Positions 26,970 through 35,963 of a DNA stretch of 64,000 nt are shown here, in pieces. The notes beneath the pieces were generated by a model. That model had not been told where the DNA came from. It did not search any database and saw only the letters and a list, made by a program, of their open reading frames with translations. The DNA comes from Pandoraea oxalativorans (lineage in GTDB: Bacteria > Pseudomonadota > Gammaproteobacteria > Burkholderiales > Burkholderiaceae). Within the stretch, counting starts at the first letter, position 1; each line of letters starts with the position of its first letter. Position numbers and translations under genes: made by a program. The stretch is taken from contig NZ_CP011253.3 in assembly GCF_000972785.3 (NCBI RefSeq), positions 2,480,001 through 2,544,000 of the forward strand. Direction: 5' to 3'.

Positions 26970-27902
26970 ATGTCCAACCCGTTACGTGAAGTGGCTGAAG
27001 GCCGCGAAGCCGGTGAATTGTCCGGCGATGCCAGCAATGAGATCGATGGCATCGCCGCCACCGTGTGCGACGTCGCGCCAACAGCCATCGACCCCGAAAG
27101 CCTCTCGCCGCACGCGACATTCGCCGTGCGGCGCTTCCGTCATGGCGCGTGGCAGGCGGCTAGCGACGAACTCGCCGAGGAAGTGCCCGTCGCGCTGGAG
27201 TTCAACGGCATCTCGCATGTGGTGATGCTGGCAACGCCGGCCGATATCGAAGACTTCGCGCTGGGGTTCGCGCTGTCGGAAGGCATTCTGAACGACCGGC
27301 GCGAGTGCTACGGCGTTGATGTCTCGGCGACCTCGCTGGGCATTACCGCACATCTCGAAGTGTCGTCGCGCGCGTTCGCCGGACTCAAGGAGCGACGCCG
27401 CAATCTGACGGGCCGCACCGGCTGCGGGCTTTGCGGCACGGAGAGTCTCGATCAGGTGTTGCGGCCGTTGCCGTCCGCTGGCGAGCCGTTGCGTGTGACC
27501 CATGCGGCACTGGCGGCGGCGCATGCGGGGCTTGCCGCGCATCAGGCACTCAACGGCGTGACCGGAGCAGTGCACGGCGCGGCGTGGTGCTCGCCGCAGG
27601 GCGAGATCGTTTGTCTTCGGGAAGACGTCGGCCGTCATAACGCGCTCGACAAACTCATCGGCGCGCTGGCCCGCGAAGGGCGCGCATTCGACAGCGGCTT
27701 TGTCCTGATGACCAGTCGCGCCAGCGTCGAAATCGTGCAGAAAGCGGCGCAAGTCGGCATTCCGATGGTGGCGGCCGTGTCGGCGGCAACGGCGCTGGCG
27801 GTGCGCACGGCGCAGGCGGCGGGTGTTGCACTCGTAGGCTTCGTGCGTGGTGAACAGTGTGTGATTTACACCGGCGGGACGGCGCTCGACGCGCGCGGCT
27901 GA
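26970..27902 (+). CDS. fdhD: Formate dehydrogenase sulfurtransferase FdhD (FdsC)
   Basis: A 310-residue accessory protein that passes sulfur from a cysteine desulfurase to the molybdenum cofactor of FdsA, required for activity. The sulfur-relay CxxC is C152-G-L-C155 in GRTGCGLCGTESL. Other family blocks are EDVGRHNALDKLIG and LMTSRASVEIVQKAA. The N-terminal 50 residues are variable. ATG 26970 is chosen; ATG 26946 is also possible since neither has an ideal ribosome site (GGAG at 26953). Gene order fdsGBA-fdhD-fdsD matches Cupriavidus. Confidence 0.92.
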   Translation: MSNPLREVAEGREAGELSGDASNEIDGIAATVCDVAPTAIDPESLSPHATFAVRRFRHGAWQAASDELAEEVPVALEFNGISHVVMLATPADIEDFALGFALSEGILNDRRECYGVDVSATSLGITAHLEVSSRAFAGLKERRRNLTGRTGCGLCGTESLDQVLRPLPSAGEPLRVTHAALAAAHAGLAAHQALNGVTGAVHGAAWCSPQGEIVCLREDVGRHNALDKLIGALAREGRAFDSGFVLMTSRASVEIVQKAAQVGIPMVAAVSAATALAVRTAQAAGVALVGFVRGEQCVIYTGGTALDARG

Positions 27903-27935
27903 TCGCCTTGACCCTGATGGAGCGGGAGACTTTCG

Positions 27936-28169
27936 ATGGACGGCAACAACCTCGTGCGTATGGCCAACCGCATTGCAGACTTCTTCGACTCCTTGCCCGA
28001 TCGCGAGGAAGCGCTGGATCAGGTCGCGACGCATCTGCATAAATTCTGGGATCCACGCATGCGCTCGCAGATTCTGGCTCTCGTCGACACCCCGGACGCG
28101 CGGGCCATGCATTCGCTCGTGCGAGAAGCGCTGACGCGTCATCGCGCGCGCCTGACGCCCGCGGCCTGA
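27936..28169 (+). CDS. fdsD: Formate dehydrogenase delta subunit
   Basis: A 77-residue small subunit that ends the fds operon, 33 bases after fdhD. It matches the FdsD family pattern: LVRMANRIADFFDSLPDREEALDQVATHLHKFWDPRMR. FdsD is needed for full assembly or activity of the FdsABG complex but has no cofactor motif. GCGGGAGA precedes the start. Confidence 0.9.
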   Translation: MDGNNLVRMANRIADFFDSLPDREEALDQVATHLHKFWDPRMRSQILALVDTPDARAMHSLVREALTRHRARLTPAA

Positions 28170-28200
28170 CTGGGCGGACGCGGGCCTACGCTGCTCGCGG

Positions 28201-28206
28201 TATAGT
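28201..28206 (+). promoter_or_regulatory. Candidate -10 box before the FPASDP protein
   Basis: TATAGT lies 48 bases before the next gene, with no recognisable -35. It separates this small gene from the fds operon. Confidence 0.35.
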
Positions 28207-28253
28207 AGGGGTGACGGTCGCGCACCGGCGCGGCCTTATCAGCGGAGGACTTG

Positions 28254-28505
28254 ATGAGCGATACCCCCACGCGCAAGCCCGGCCCACAGCAGCCGCACAA
28301 GGAGGACGCCGTGGAGCGCGACCTCGACGAAGCACTTGAGGAGACGTTTCCGGCGAGCGATCCCGTGTCCATCGAAGTCGACAAGCCGAAGCGGGTTCCC
28401 GCGTCACGACCTGGCGAGACGAAGCGTCTCGACGAGGGGCTGAAGGAAGCCTTCCCGGCAAGCGATCCGGTTTCCATCGACACGGGTAAGACGCCGAAGC
28501 CGTAA
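28254..28505 (+). CDS. Small protein with two FPASDPVSI repeats
   Basis: An 83-residue hydrophilic, charged protein of unknown function. It contains two copies of one module: LDEALEETFPASDPVSIEVDKPKRVP at about residues 25-50 and LDEGLKEAFPASDPVSIDTGKTPKP at about 59-83 (quoted in parts below 20 residues: EETFPASDPVSIE and KEAFPASDPVSID). FPASDP motifs occur in many short proteobacterial proteins, usually as one copy near the C-terminus. No signal peptide or membrane segment is visible. GCGGAGGA precedes ATG 28254. It is probably its own transcription unit with a TATAGT upstream. Confidence 0.75.
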   Translation: MSDTPTRKPGPQQPHKEDAVERDLDEALEETFPASDPVSIEVDKPKRVPASRPGETKRLDEGLKEAFPASDPVSIDTGKTPKP

Positions 28506-28688
28506 CAATTGCTGTGCGATGCCGGGAGATTGCGTCCCGATGCTTCCACAACCTGCTCGCAGCCCCGTCCGGCGGGGCCGCGGGAGAAAAATAAATCTCC
28601 GGTCCGACGCGGGTTTGCCGCCCGGGCGGGCCGAATTCGTGGCAAAATGCCGCGCCTGACTCTCTCAGGCTGGGACTGTAGGAAATAA

Positions 28689-29057
28689 ATGGCGGCAGGT
28701 ACGGTAAAAAAAGTTCGACGCTACGCGCTGGAAACCATCGACGTGATGGGACAGAGCGGGCTTGGCGTCGTCGAGCGCCCGGATGGGCGTTTCGTCATGT
28801 ATCCGGAATACTGGACACAGACGCAGGCGCTCAGCCAGAAAATGCGCACGCTGTATCGCCGTAACTGCCAGCTCGAATACCAATTGGCGAAGCTTACGCG
28901 TGAGCTCGACCGTCTGCGCAGCGTGGTCGACACGCCGCGTCCCGCCGGCAATCCGCAGGCGTCGTTGCCCGGCACCGACGTGCCACAGCCCGAACCCAAG
29001 CTCGAACGCAAGACGGCCGGCGAACTGCCGCCTCGACGACGTAAGCGCGCCGCCTGA
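28689..29057 (+). CDS. Conserved hypothetical basic protein
   Basis: A 122-residue protein with no family I recognise. The first 45 residues look folded (VKKVRRYALETIDVMGQSGLGVVERPDGRFVMYPEYW). Residues 46-80 form a probable helix or short coiled coil (ALSQKMRTLYRRNCQLEYQLAKLTRELDRLR). The rest is Pro-rich and ends in a basic patch (PPRRRKRAA). The charge pattern would suit nucleic-acid or membrane-phosphate contact, but this is speculative. GGAAATAA precedes the ATG. It lies between the FPASDP protein and a PhyH oxygenase without clear operon links. Confidence 0.7.
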   Translation: MAAGTVKKVRRYALETIDVMGQSGLGVVERPDGRFVMYPEYWTQTQALSQKMRTLYRRNCQLEYQLAKLTRELDRLRSVVDTPRPAGNPQASLPGTDVPQPEPKLERKTAGELPPRRRKRAA

Positions 29058-29208
29058 GCGCCATAGCCGTCACGACGTCACGAGATGCAGCAGCGACGTC
29101 AACGGCCATGACCCTGCAAGTCCGCCCGATTCATCCGCTTACAGTAAAACTCCAAGTCCTCGTCATTTCCGATTAACAGCCAGCTTATTGCCCGCTTCGC
29201 CGACCATC

Positions 29209-29970
29209 ATGGCGCTTACCGCATCGCAACTCGAAACCTTCCGTAACGACGGTTATCTGATCCTTCCGCGCTATGTTGCGCAGGCCGACTGCGAGGCGAT
29301 GCTGGCAGATGTGCGAGCGCAGTTGGCGGCGGCCACGCTACCGCTCGAGTTCGAAGCCGATGTGGGTTACGAGGGCGCACCGCAATCGCGTGATGCCGAG
29401 GGCGGCCAAACGGTTCGCCGTCTGCTCAAGGCTTACGATCGCGGCGATGCGCTGCGCAACTGGGCGACGCGCCCGGACCTGATCGAATCGCTTGCCCAGA
29501 TCTTCGGCGAAGACGTAGTCCTGACACTTGCGCACCACAACTGCGTGATGACGAAACATCCGCACTTCGGTACGGCGACCGGCTGGCATCGCGATATCCG
29601 CTACTGGTCGTTCCCGGAGAACTCACTGGTTTCGGTCTGGCTGGCGCTGGGGCCGGAGACACGCGAGAACGGCGCGCTTCGCTTCATTCCCGGCTCGCAC
29701 CGCGAGCAGCTCAAGCCGCATCAGCTCGACTCGCTGGACTTCTTGCGTCCCGACGAGCCCGACAACGGGCCGCTTGTCGCGCGCGGCAAGCAAGTCGAGC
29801 TTGCTCAAGGCGACGTGGTGCTGTTCCACAGCGGACTATTTCACGCCGCTGGCCGCAATGAAGGCGACACCACCAAATTCTCGGTCGTGTTCGCATACCG
29901 GGGCGAGAGCAATCCGCCGAAACCGGGAACGCGTTCTGCCTCGGCAGGCGAGGTCGAACTCGGCCACTGA
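29209..29970 (+). CDS. Phytanoyl-CoA dioxygenase (PhyH) family protein
   Basis: A 253-residue non-haem Fe(II)/2-oxoglutarate oxygenase. The iron triad is visible: H127 and D129 in GWHRDIRYW, and the distal H212 in FHAAGRN. The 2-oxoglutarate-binding Arg should be R215 in the same segment or one shortly after. The N-terminus (LTASQLETFRNDGYLILPR) is typical. Substrates of bacterial members range from ectoine to lipids and alkyl compounds and cannot be chosen here. It precedes an NSS transporter by 231 bases; no operon link is evident. Confidence 0.88.
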   Translation: MALTASQLETFRNDGYLILPRYVAQADCEAMLADVRAQLAAATLPLEFEADVGYEGAPQSRDAEGGQTVRRLLKAYDRGDALRNWATRPDLIESLAQIFGEDVVLTLAHHNCVMTKHPHFGTATGWHRDIRYWSFPENSLVSVWLALGPETRENGALRFIPGSHREQLKPHQLDSLDFLRPDEPDNGPLVARGKQVELAQGDVVLFHSGLFHAAGRNEGDTTKFSVVFAYRGESNPPKPGTRSASAGEVELGH

Positions 29971-30201
29971 TGCCAATTTGGGTGCTTTCCTAAACCGGTA
30001 GGCACCTTTTCCCGCGTAGACTCTTCGGCCACCCTTATGGTGTCGCGCGCTGGCGCACGTGAGCCGCATCGTTCCGATATCGATGCCGTGCCGCGCCAGT
30101 AATCTGCCTGACGCCATTCCATGAACCAGTGACGTGTCGCTCCCGCGCGGTGCAAAGCCGCGTGGACCGAGTGGCTGCACGTCCGTTTCCGGAAGAGACA
30201 C

Positions 30202-31590
30202 GTGTCCCATTTACCCCTCTCACCTGCTGCCCCGGCGGCGTCGCCCACTGCAATCGATGCTTCGGGCGAAGCGTGCCGTGCCACCTGGGGATCGCGGCTG
30301 GGTTTCGTGCTCGCCGCCGCTGGCTCGGCCGTTGGCCTCGGCGCGGTCTGGAAATTTCCGTACGTCGTCGGGCAGCACGGCGGTGGTGCATTCCTCGTCA
30401 TCTACCTGGGCTGTGTGCTGACGCTCGGCGTCGCCCTGTTGCTGGCGGAGATGACGGTTGGCCGCTTGACGGGGCAGTCCATCACGACCGCGTTGCGCAC
30501 GCTTGGCGGACGCGCCTGGGCCTGGGTCGGTCGTATTGCCACGTTCAATGCGTTCGCGATTCTCTCGTTCTACGTCGTGGTCGGTGGCTGGACGGTGACG
30601 TATCTGATGCGCGCATTCACAGGTTCGGTGCTGGCGAACGATACGCAGCGGCTGGTCGCCGAGTTCTCGGCATTCACGGCGAATCCGGTGGCGTCACTCG
30701 CGAGCATGGGCGTGTTTCTCGGCCTGACGGCGTTGATCGTCGCGGCCGGTGTACAGAAAGGCATCGAGCGGGCAGGCAAGTGGCTCATGCCCGCGCTGTT
30801 CCTGCTGATGTTGCTGGTCATTGCCCGGGCGCTCACGCTGCCCGGCGCAATGGCGGGGGTGGCCTGGTTCCTTACGCCCGACTTTTCGATCATCTCCGGC
30901 GACACGTTGCTCGAAGCGCTGGGACTGGCGTTCTTCTCGTTGTCGCTGGGCGCGGGCATGATCGTGGTCTACGGATCCTATTTGCCGCGCGACGCACGGC
31001 TCGCCGGCTCGGCCGTCTGGGTCGCGACACTGGCGACGCTGGCGTGCTGCCTTGCCGGTCTGATGATCCTCCCTGCCGTTTTCGCGTTCGGCGTGCCGCC
31101 CGACGCCGGTCCCGGCCTCACATTCATCACGATGCCGGCCATCTTTGCGCAGATGCCGTTCGGGCATGCGATTGCCATTGCATTCTTCCTGCTGTTGCTG
31201 TTCGCCGCGCTGACCTCTGCTGTCTCGCTGTTCGAGCCGGTCGCGGCCTTTCTGATCGACGAGTATCAATGGCGGCGTAGTACGGCGGTCCTCGCCGTGT
31301 TCGTCGCGACATTCCTGTTCGGTGCACCGGCGGCGCTCTCGTTCGGTATCTGGTCGGACGTGCGACTGTTCGACCGCACGATCTTCGACCTGATGGACTA
31401 CGTCACCGTCAATCTGCTGATGCCTGCGGGCGGCTTGTGCATCGCGATCTTCGTCGGTACAAGCATCTGGCCCAAGGCGCGCACTGTGCTGGAAGGTTCG
31501 CGCGCGCAGTGGTTTGTGCCGGTATGGCGCGTACTGCTGCTGGTACTCACGCCGATTGCCATCTTCGGCGTCTGGTATCAGACGTTCTAA
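30202..31590 (+). CDS. Sodium-dependent (NSS/SNF family) transporter
   Basis: A 462-residue membrane protein with about eleven helices. The NSS signature is at the start of helix 1: LAAAGSAVGLGAVWKFPY, with the unwound GLGAVW centre that binds substrate and Na+. Bacterial relatives (LeuT, MhsT, TnaT) import amino acids, Trp and hydrophobic ones among them; the substrate is not evident. The start is GTG 30202 with GGAAGAGA upstream, since the first ATG codons lie too far inside. I looked for a glycine or other amino acid riboswitch in the 231-base leader and did not find one. Confidence 0.9.
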   Translation: MSHLPLSPAAPAASPTAIDASGEACRATWGSRLGFVLAAAGSAVGLGAVWKFPYVVGQHGGGAFLVIYLGCVLTLGVALLLAEMTVGRLTGQSITTALRTLGGRAWAWVGRIATFNAFAILSFYVVVGGWTVTYLMRAFTGSVLANDTQRLVAEFSAFTANPVASLASMGVFLGLTALIVAAGVQKGIERAGKWLMPALFLLMLLVIARALTLPGAMAGVAWFLTPDFSIISGDTLLEALGLAFFSLSLGAGMIVVYGSYLPRDARLAGSAVWVATLATLACCLAGLMILPAVFAFGVPPDAGPGLTFITMPAIFAQMPFGHAIAIAFFLLLLFAALTSAVSLFEPVAAFLIDEYQWRRSTAVLAVFVATFLFGAPAALSFGIWSDVRLFDRTIFDLMDYVTVNLLMPAGGLCIAIFVGTSIWPKARTVLEGSRAQWFVPVWRVLLLVLTPIAIFGVWYQTF

Positions 31591-31613
31591 GGGTTCGAAT
31601 TGAATCGGCGGAG

Positions 31614-31668
31614 GCGGGCGCTGAACTCGACAATGGCTTCGGCACCCGCATCGGGTGACGCCCGCTTT
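31614..31668. terminator. Possible convergent terminator between the NSS transporter and gor
   Basis: gcgggcg (31614-31620) pairs with cgcccgc (31659-31665), enclosing a smaller acccg/cgggt hairpin, and TTT follows on the plus strand. The 3' part overlaps the end of gor. Weak evidence. Confidence 0.3.
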
Positions 31669-33028
31669 ACGCCACAGGCGTGCGCATCGTCACCCATTCT
31701 TCCGCGGCCGTTGGGTGCACGGCCAGCGTGCGATCGAAGTCGGCCTTCGTTGCGCCCATCGACAGCGCGACGCCCAGCAACTGCACCTGTTCTCCTGCGT
31801 GATCCCCGACCATATGCGCGCCGACGATCTTGTCGGTGGCGCCATCGACGAGCAGCTTCATCAGCATCTTTTCCTGACGGCCTGACAGCGTCGCCTTGAG
31901 CGGACGGAAGGTAGCCTTGTACACCTTGAGCTGCGCGTACTGCCCGCGCGCGTCACTCTCGGTCAGTCCCACCACACCGATTTCCGGCGTGCTGAAGACT
32001 GCCGTCGGAATCAGTTTGTGGTCGACGCGCGTGGTGCGCTCCCCGAACACCGTATCCGCGAACGCCTGACCTTCGCGAATCGCCATCGGCGTGAGGTTCA
32101 CGCGATCGGTCACGTCGCCAACGGCAAAGATCGATGGCACATTGGTGCGCGAGAACTCGTCGACGATCACCGCCCCCTTGTCGTTGAGTGCCACGCCGCT
32201 CGCCGCCAGCCCGAGTCCTTGCGTGTACGGCACACGCCCCGCAGCGCTCAGCAGCACGTCCGCGTCGTGCGTGCTGCCGTCCGACAGCGTAATGCGCAAG
32301 CCGTCCTGAATCTTCTCTGCACGTTCGACCGTGCGCTCAAGCAGGATCTCGATGCCTCGCTCGCGATAGGCGGCTTCGAGCGTCGTTCGGACTTCCTCGT
32401 CGAATCCGCGCAGCAAATGCGGCCCGCGATGCACGACGGTCACCGTCGAGCCCAGCCCGGCGAAAACCCCCGCGAATTCCAGTGCAATGTAACCGCCGCC
32501 GATGATCGTGATTCGCTCGGGGAGCGATTCGAGATGAAACACTTCGTTCGACGAAATGGCGTGCTCGCGTCCGACGAAGTGCGGCTGATCTGCTGGGCGG
32601 CCCCCTGTCGCGATCAGGATGTTGCGTGCGGTAATGCGTTCACCGGTGGCGGGCAGCACGACCGTGTGCGGGCCTTCGACCACGGCGCGCGCCGCGACGA
32701 GTTCGGCCCCCGCGCGTTCGAGATTGGTCGTGTAGATGCCTTCGAGTCGCGCAATCTCGGCGTCCTTGCGGGCGATGAGTGTCTTCCAGTCGAACTTGGG
32801 GGAGGGGACTTCCCAGCCGAAACCTGCGGCGTCTTCGAATTCGTCGGCAAACCGGCTGGCATAGACGAGCAACTTCTTCGGCACACAACCGCGAATGACG
32901 CACGTGCCACCCACGCGAAACTCTTCTGCGACCTTCACGCGCGCGCCGTATTGCGCGGCGACGCGTGCGGCCCGCACACCCCCCGAACCGGCACCGATCA
33001 CGAACAGATCCACATCGAACTGGGACAT
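31667..33028 (-). CDS. gor: Glutathione-disulfide reductase
   Basis: A 453-residue FAD/NAD(P)H disulfide oxidoreductase. In order: FAD-binding GAGSGGVRAA (12-21); the redox-active disulfide C43-x4-C48 in GGTCVIRGCVPKK; the NADPH-binding GGGYIALEFAGVFAGLG; FAD-binding SIFAVGDVTDRV; and the dimerisation-domain catalytic His in AVHPTAAEEW. It keeps glutathione reduced with NADPH. ATG 33028 has AAGGAG seven bases upstream; an upstream in-frame start at 33055 is unlikely. It is monocistronic and convergent with the NSS transporter. Confidence 0.93.
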   Translation of the reverse strand: MSQFDVDLFVIGAGSGGVRAARVAAQYGARVKVAEEFRVGGTCVIRGCVPKKLLVYASRFADEFEDAAGFGWEVPSPKFDWKTLIARKDAEIARLEGIYTTNLERAGAELVAARAVVEGPHTVVLPATGERITARNILIATGGRPADQPHFVGREHAISSNEVFHLESLPERITIIGGGYIALEFAGVFAGLGSTVTVVHRGPHLLRGFDEEVRTTLEAAYRERGIEILLERTVERAEKIQDGLRITLSDGSTHDADVLLSAAGRVPYTQGLGLAASGVALNDKGAVIVDEFSRTNVPSIFAVGDVTDRVNLTPMAIREGQAFADTVFGERTTRVDHKLIPTAVFSTPEIGVVGLTESDARGQYAQLKVYKATFRPLKATLSGRQEKMLMKLLVDGATDKIVGAHMVGDHAGEQVQLLGVALSMGATKADFDRTLAVHPTAAEEWVTMRTPVA

Positions 33029-33565
33029 TGCTGACTCCTTTATGTCATTGGGCACACCGGACAGTCGGTCGATGGCCCTGTGCTGCTAGCGTTGAGCGAT
33101 TGTGCCAGAGACATGCTCCCAGCATCGGCAGGGCCCGAGGATTTTCGGAGGCATCCGAGTCCCCGGGGCAGTCAACGCCGCGTTGACTGCCGTTGAAACG
33201 CCTTCGCGCCTCGCCATAAGGTGCATCGTCCGTCAATTCGGGTTTTCGCACGGTCGTGCGCTTTCGTTGATCCACGTCAATGCGACAGACGAAACGCAGG
33301 ACGACAATCGAAGGCGTTGAAAGTCGATCAATGCTTCACCGGCGAGCGCGGACACCGGCCCACAAGGCGGTTGAATCGTATCGTCGATGATCAATCGCGG
33401 GTTGCCGGATGTTTCTGAAGTGAAACAAATCCTGGGAATTCTTCGGACATCTGCGCATGGTGGAATAAGAAGTGCATAAGAATCAAATAGTTGTCTCTCA
33501 TGGTCCGAAATTTGCTGTGATTTTCTCAAGACAGGCGGGGATCACCGCCGATACACGAGGATGTC
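33029..33565. other. 537-base intergenic region with a strong hairpin
   Basis: No convincing gene is seen in this divergent gap between gor and a secreted hypothetical protein. The clear structure is a perfect 11-bp hairpin at 33167-33191 (loop of three). The part near 33410-33560 is more AT-rich than its surroundings and is presumably the promoter of the secreted protein. Short open frames here have poor coding character. Confidence 0.5.
33167..33191. repeat. Perfect 11-bp inverted repeat upstream of gor
   Basis: ggcagtcaacg (33167-33177) and cgttgactgcc (33181-33191) flank ccg. No T run follows on either strand, so it is not a standard terminator. It could be a protein-binding site or the end of a small RNA. 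Confidence 0.7.
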
Positions 33566-34078
33566 ATGACGAAGTCGCTTACCCGCCTGATGGGCGCCAG
33601 CTCGGCGCTGGCGTTGTTGTGTTGCTTCTGGATGGTGGCATCGGCACATGCCGCCAATTCGCCGCAGACTGTGAATTCCACCGGTGTGCAGGCGACGACG
33701 AAGTCCGCGACGGCGCAAGCCAAGTCCGGCGCCCGGCCGACCCGGGCCGCACGTTCGAAGCGTGCGGCCCGGGTGTCGTCCCATACACCGCCGGGTTCGC
33801 CGCCGCCAGCACTCGTGGGCGTGGCGCCTGCGCCGTGGCACGACGTGTTCGCGGATGCGGGGGCATGGGCGGCAGACCCGGTCATCGTCAGCGGTCGCAC
33901 GTTAGGCGGGACGCTCGGCAATGCCGGGCTGACGTCAGGCGCGCACGGCATGGTGACGGGACCGCGCGCCGGACTCACAGGGCTGTATCAGACGCTCTGG
34001 CATCGCGCGTTGACCAATCCCGTCCTCAACACCCAACTGTTTGCCGGTGCGCCGGAATACTTCGGACTGCATTTCTAG
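33566..34078 (+). CDS. Secreted hypothetical protein
   Basis: A 170-residue protein with a clear signal peptide (SSALALLCCFWMVASAHAA, cleavage likely after AHA near residue 29). A Lys/Arg/Ala/Thr-rich low-complexity stretch (about 45-75) and a short Gly-rich C-terminal region ending in Phe (EYFGLHF) follow. No domain is recognised. The basic segment could bind DNA or surface polymers, which is a guess. GAGG lies ten bases before the ATG. It has no operon partner. Confidence 0.65.
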   Translation: MTKSLTRLMGASSALALLCCFWMVASAHAANSPQTVNSTGVQATTKSATAQAKSGARPTRAARSKRAARVSSHTPPGSPPPALVGVAPAPWHDVFADAGAWAADPVIVSGRTLGGTLGNAGLTSGAHGMVTGPRAGLTGLYQTLWHRALTNPVLNTQLFAGAPEYFGLHF

Positions 34079-34436
34079 GCGTTCGCGCTTCGCGGCGAGT
34101 CCTATCGTCTGTATCGTCGGTTTCGCCTGCGCGGATCGCGTCACCGTGCCATTTGCGATGCATTTCCGGCGGCCGGAGCGTCCGCTTTCACCGCCGCGTT
34201 GATCGCTGTCCCGTGCGTCTGAAAGTGCGCAGGACTGCCGGACCTCGCCCATTCCCCGCCACGCTTGCCTATGCCGCGCCCGTATGCCCTTGCAGGTCTG
34301 CGGCCGACGGTGCTCGCCTATGTCCCGTGCTTGCCTCGTCAAGTTCAATGCGGGTAGGATTGACCCGCAGTTCAAGCGTGGCATTTCCTCAAGACATGCC
34401 GACTGCCGGCATGCCATTCCGCTCTGGAGCCCCCTT
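34079..34436 (+). other. Intergenic leader before the DASS transporter
   Basis: 358 bases without a recognised gene. A frame in phase with the transporter is open from 34284, but it is Cys/Arg-rich and has no ribosome site, so it is treated as leader. A short inverted repeat (atgccg/cggcat) lies near 34397-34415. Confidence 0.45.
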
Positions 34437-35927
34437 ATGAGCACGCCTGACGTTTCTGTGCAAAGCCCTCCCCAGAAGAAAGCGATTCCCATCGGGCTGA
34501 TGGCCGGTGTGATCGTGATGATTGCCGTGCTCCTGATACCGATGCCTGACGATCTGCCGGTCGCGGGCCATCGCATGCTGGCCATTCTCGCCTTTGCCGT
34601 GGTGGTGTGGATTACCGAGGCCGTCTCGTACGAGGCCAGCGCCATCATCATCACCTCGCTGATGGCGTTTCTCGTGGGCACCGCACCCACGGTGCAGGAT
34701 CCGAGTGTCGAGTACGGCACCTCGCGCGCCATCAGCATGGCGCTTGCCGGGTTCTCCAACTCGGCCCTCGCGCTGGTGGCCGGTGCGCTCTTCATCGCTG
34801 CTGCGATGACCCTCACCGGGCTCGACCGTCGCATTGCACTCGTGACCCTATCCAGGATAGGGACCAGCACGCGCCGCGTGATGATCGGCGCCGTTGCCGT
34901 CACCATCCTGCTCTCGCTTGTCGTGCCCAGCGCTACTGCCCGCAGTGCCTGTGTGGTGCCGATCATGATGGGGGTGATTGCCGCGTTCGGTGTCGACAAG
35001 CGCTCGAACATTGCCGCAGGCATCATGATCATCGTGGCGCAGGCAACCAGTATCTGGAACGTCGGTATTCAGACGGCGGCTGCGCAGAATCTGCTGACCG
35101 TGGGCTTCATGGACAAGATGCTCGGCGACCGCATTACGTGGGCCGAGTGGCATGTCGCAGGTGCACCGTGGGCGATCATCATGTCGGTGGTGCTCGTGGT
35201 GCTCGTGCTCAAGCTGATGCCGCCCGAGGCCGACGCCATTGCCGGTGGTAAAGAAGCCGTCGAAGCGCAACTGCGCGAAATGGGGCCGATGACGAGTCCG
35301 CAAAAGCGTTTGCTCGCCGTGTCGATCGGACTGCTGCTGTTCTGGGCGACGGAAGGCAAGCTGCACCGCTTCGATACGACCTCGGTCACCTACGTCGGAC
35401 TGGTGGTGCTGATGCTGCCGCGCTTTGGCGTGATGACCTGGAAAGACGTGCAGTCGCGCATTCCCTGGGGCACCGTGATCGTGTTCGGAGTCGGTATCAG
35501 TCTTGGCACCGCATTGCTCACGACGCAGGCGGGGCAGTGGCTGGGCAATCACGTGGTCGCCGCAACGGGCCTCGATTCGCTGCCGACGCTGTCGATCTTC
35601 GCGATACTGGCCGCATTCCTCATCCTCATTCACCTGGGCTTCGCGAGCGCGACGGCGCTAACTTCGGCCATGCTGCCGATTCTGATTGCCGTGCTGCAAA
35701 CCTTGCCGGGCGACTTCAACCGGCTGGGCATGACCATGTTGCTCGGCTTCACGGTCAGCTTCGGTTTCATCCTGCCGATCAACGCACCGCAGAATATGGT
35801 GTGTCTGGGCACCGACACGTTCACCGCCAAACAATTCGCCAAGGTGGGGATCATCGTCACCGTTGTGGGTTACGCCTTGCTGCTGGTGTTCGCCGCGACG
35901 TACTGGCGCTGGCTGGGCTGGTTGTGA
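34437..35927 (+). CDS. DASS (SLC13) family anion transporter
   Basis: A 496-residue membrane protein with about twelve helices of the divalent anion:Na+ symporter group. Blocks such as VPSATARSACVVPIMMGVIAAFG (one of the two SNT-like substrate loops) and a second, similar region near FASATALTSAMLPIL are visible. Members take up dicarboxylates, citrate, sulfate or sulfonates. It is followed after 36 bases by an Ldh2-type dehydrogenase, so a hydroxy-acid such as malate, tartrate or sulfolactate is a reasonable guess. ATG 34437 has GGAG upstream. Confidence 0.87.
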   Translation: MSTPDVSVQSPPQKKAIPIGLMAGVIVMIAVLLIPMPDDLPVAGHRMLAILAFAVVVWITEAVSYEASAIIITSLMAFLVGTAPTVQDPSVEYGTSRAISMALAGFSNSALALVAGALFIAAAMTLTGLDRRIALVTLSRIGTSTRRVMIGAVAVTILLSLVVPSATARSACVVPIMMGVIAAFGVDKRSNIAAGIMIIVAQATSIWNVGIQTAAAQNLLTVGFMDKMLGDRITWAEWHVAGAPWAIIMSVVLVVLVLKLMPPEADAIAGGKEAVEAQLREMGPMTSPQKRLLAVSIGLLLFWATEGKLHRFDTTSVTYVGLVVLMLPRFGVMTWKDVQSRIPWGTVIVFGVGISLGTALLTTQAGQWLGNHVVAATGLDSLPTLSIFAILAAFLILIHLGFASATALTSAMLPILIAVLQTLPGDFNRLGMTMLLGFTVSFGFILPINAPQNMVCLGTDTFTAKQFAKVGIIVTVVGYALLLVFAATYWRWLGWL

Positions 35928-35963
35928 TGCGCGCCTGCTGCGCTCGATGAATAAGGAGTCACT

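Noticed and set aside
29971..30201. Possible amino-acid riboswitch before the NSS transporter
   Set aside because: I could not find the conserved core of a glycine or guanidine riboswitch; only small GC-rich hairpins are present.
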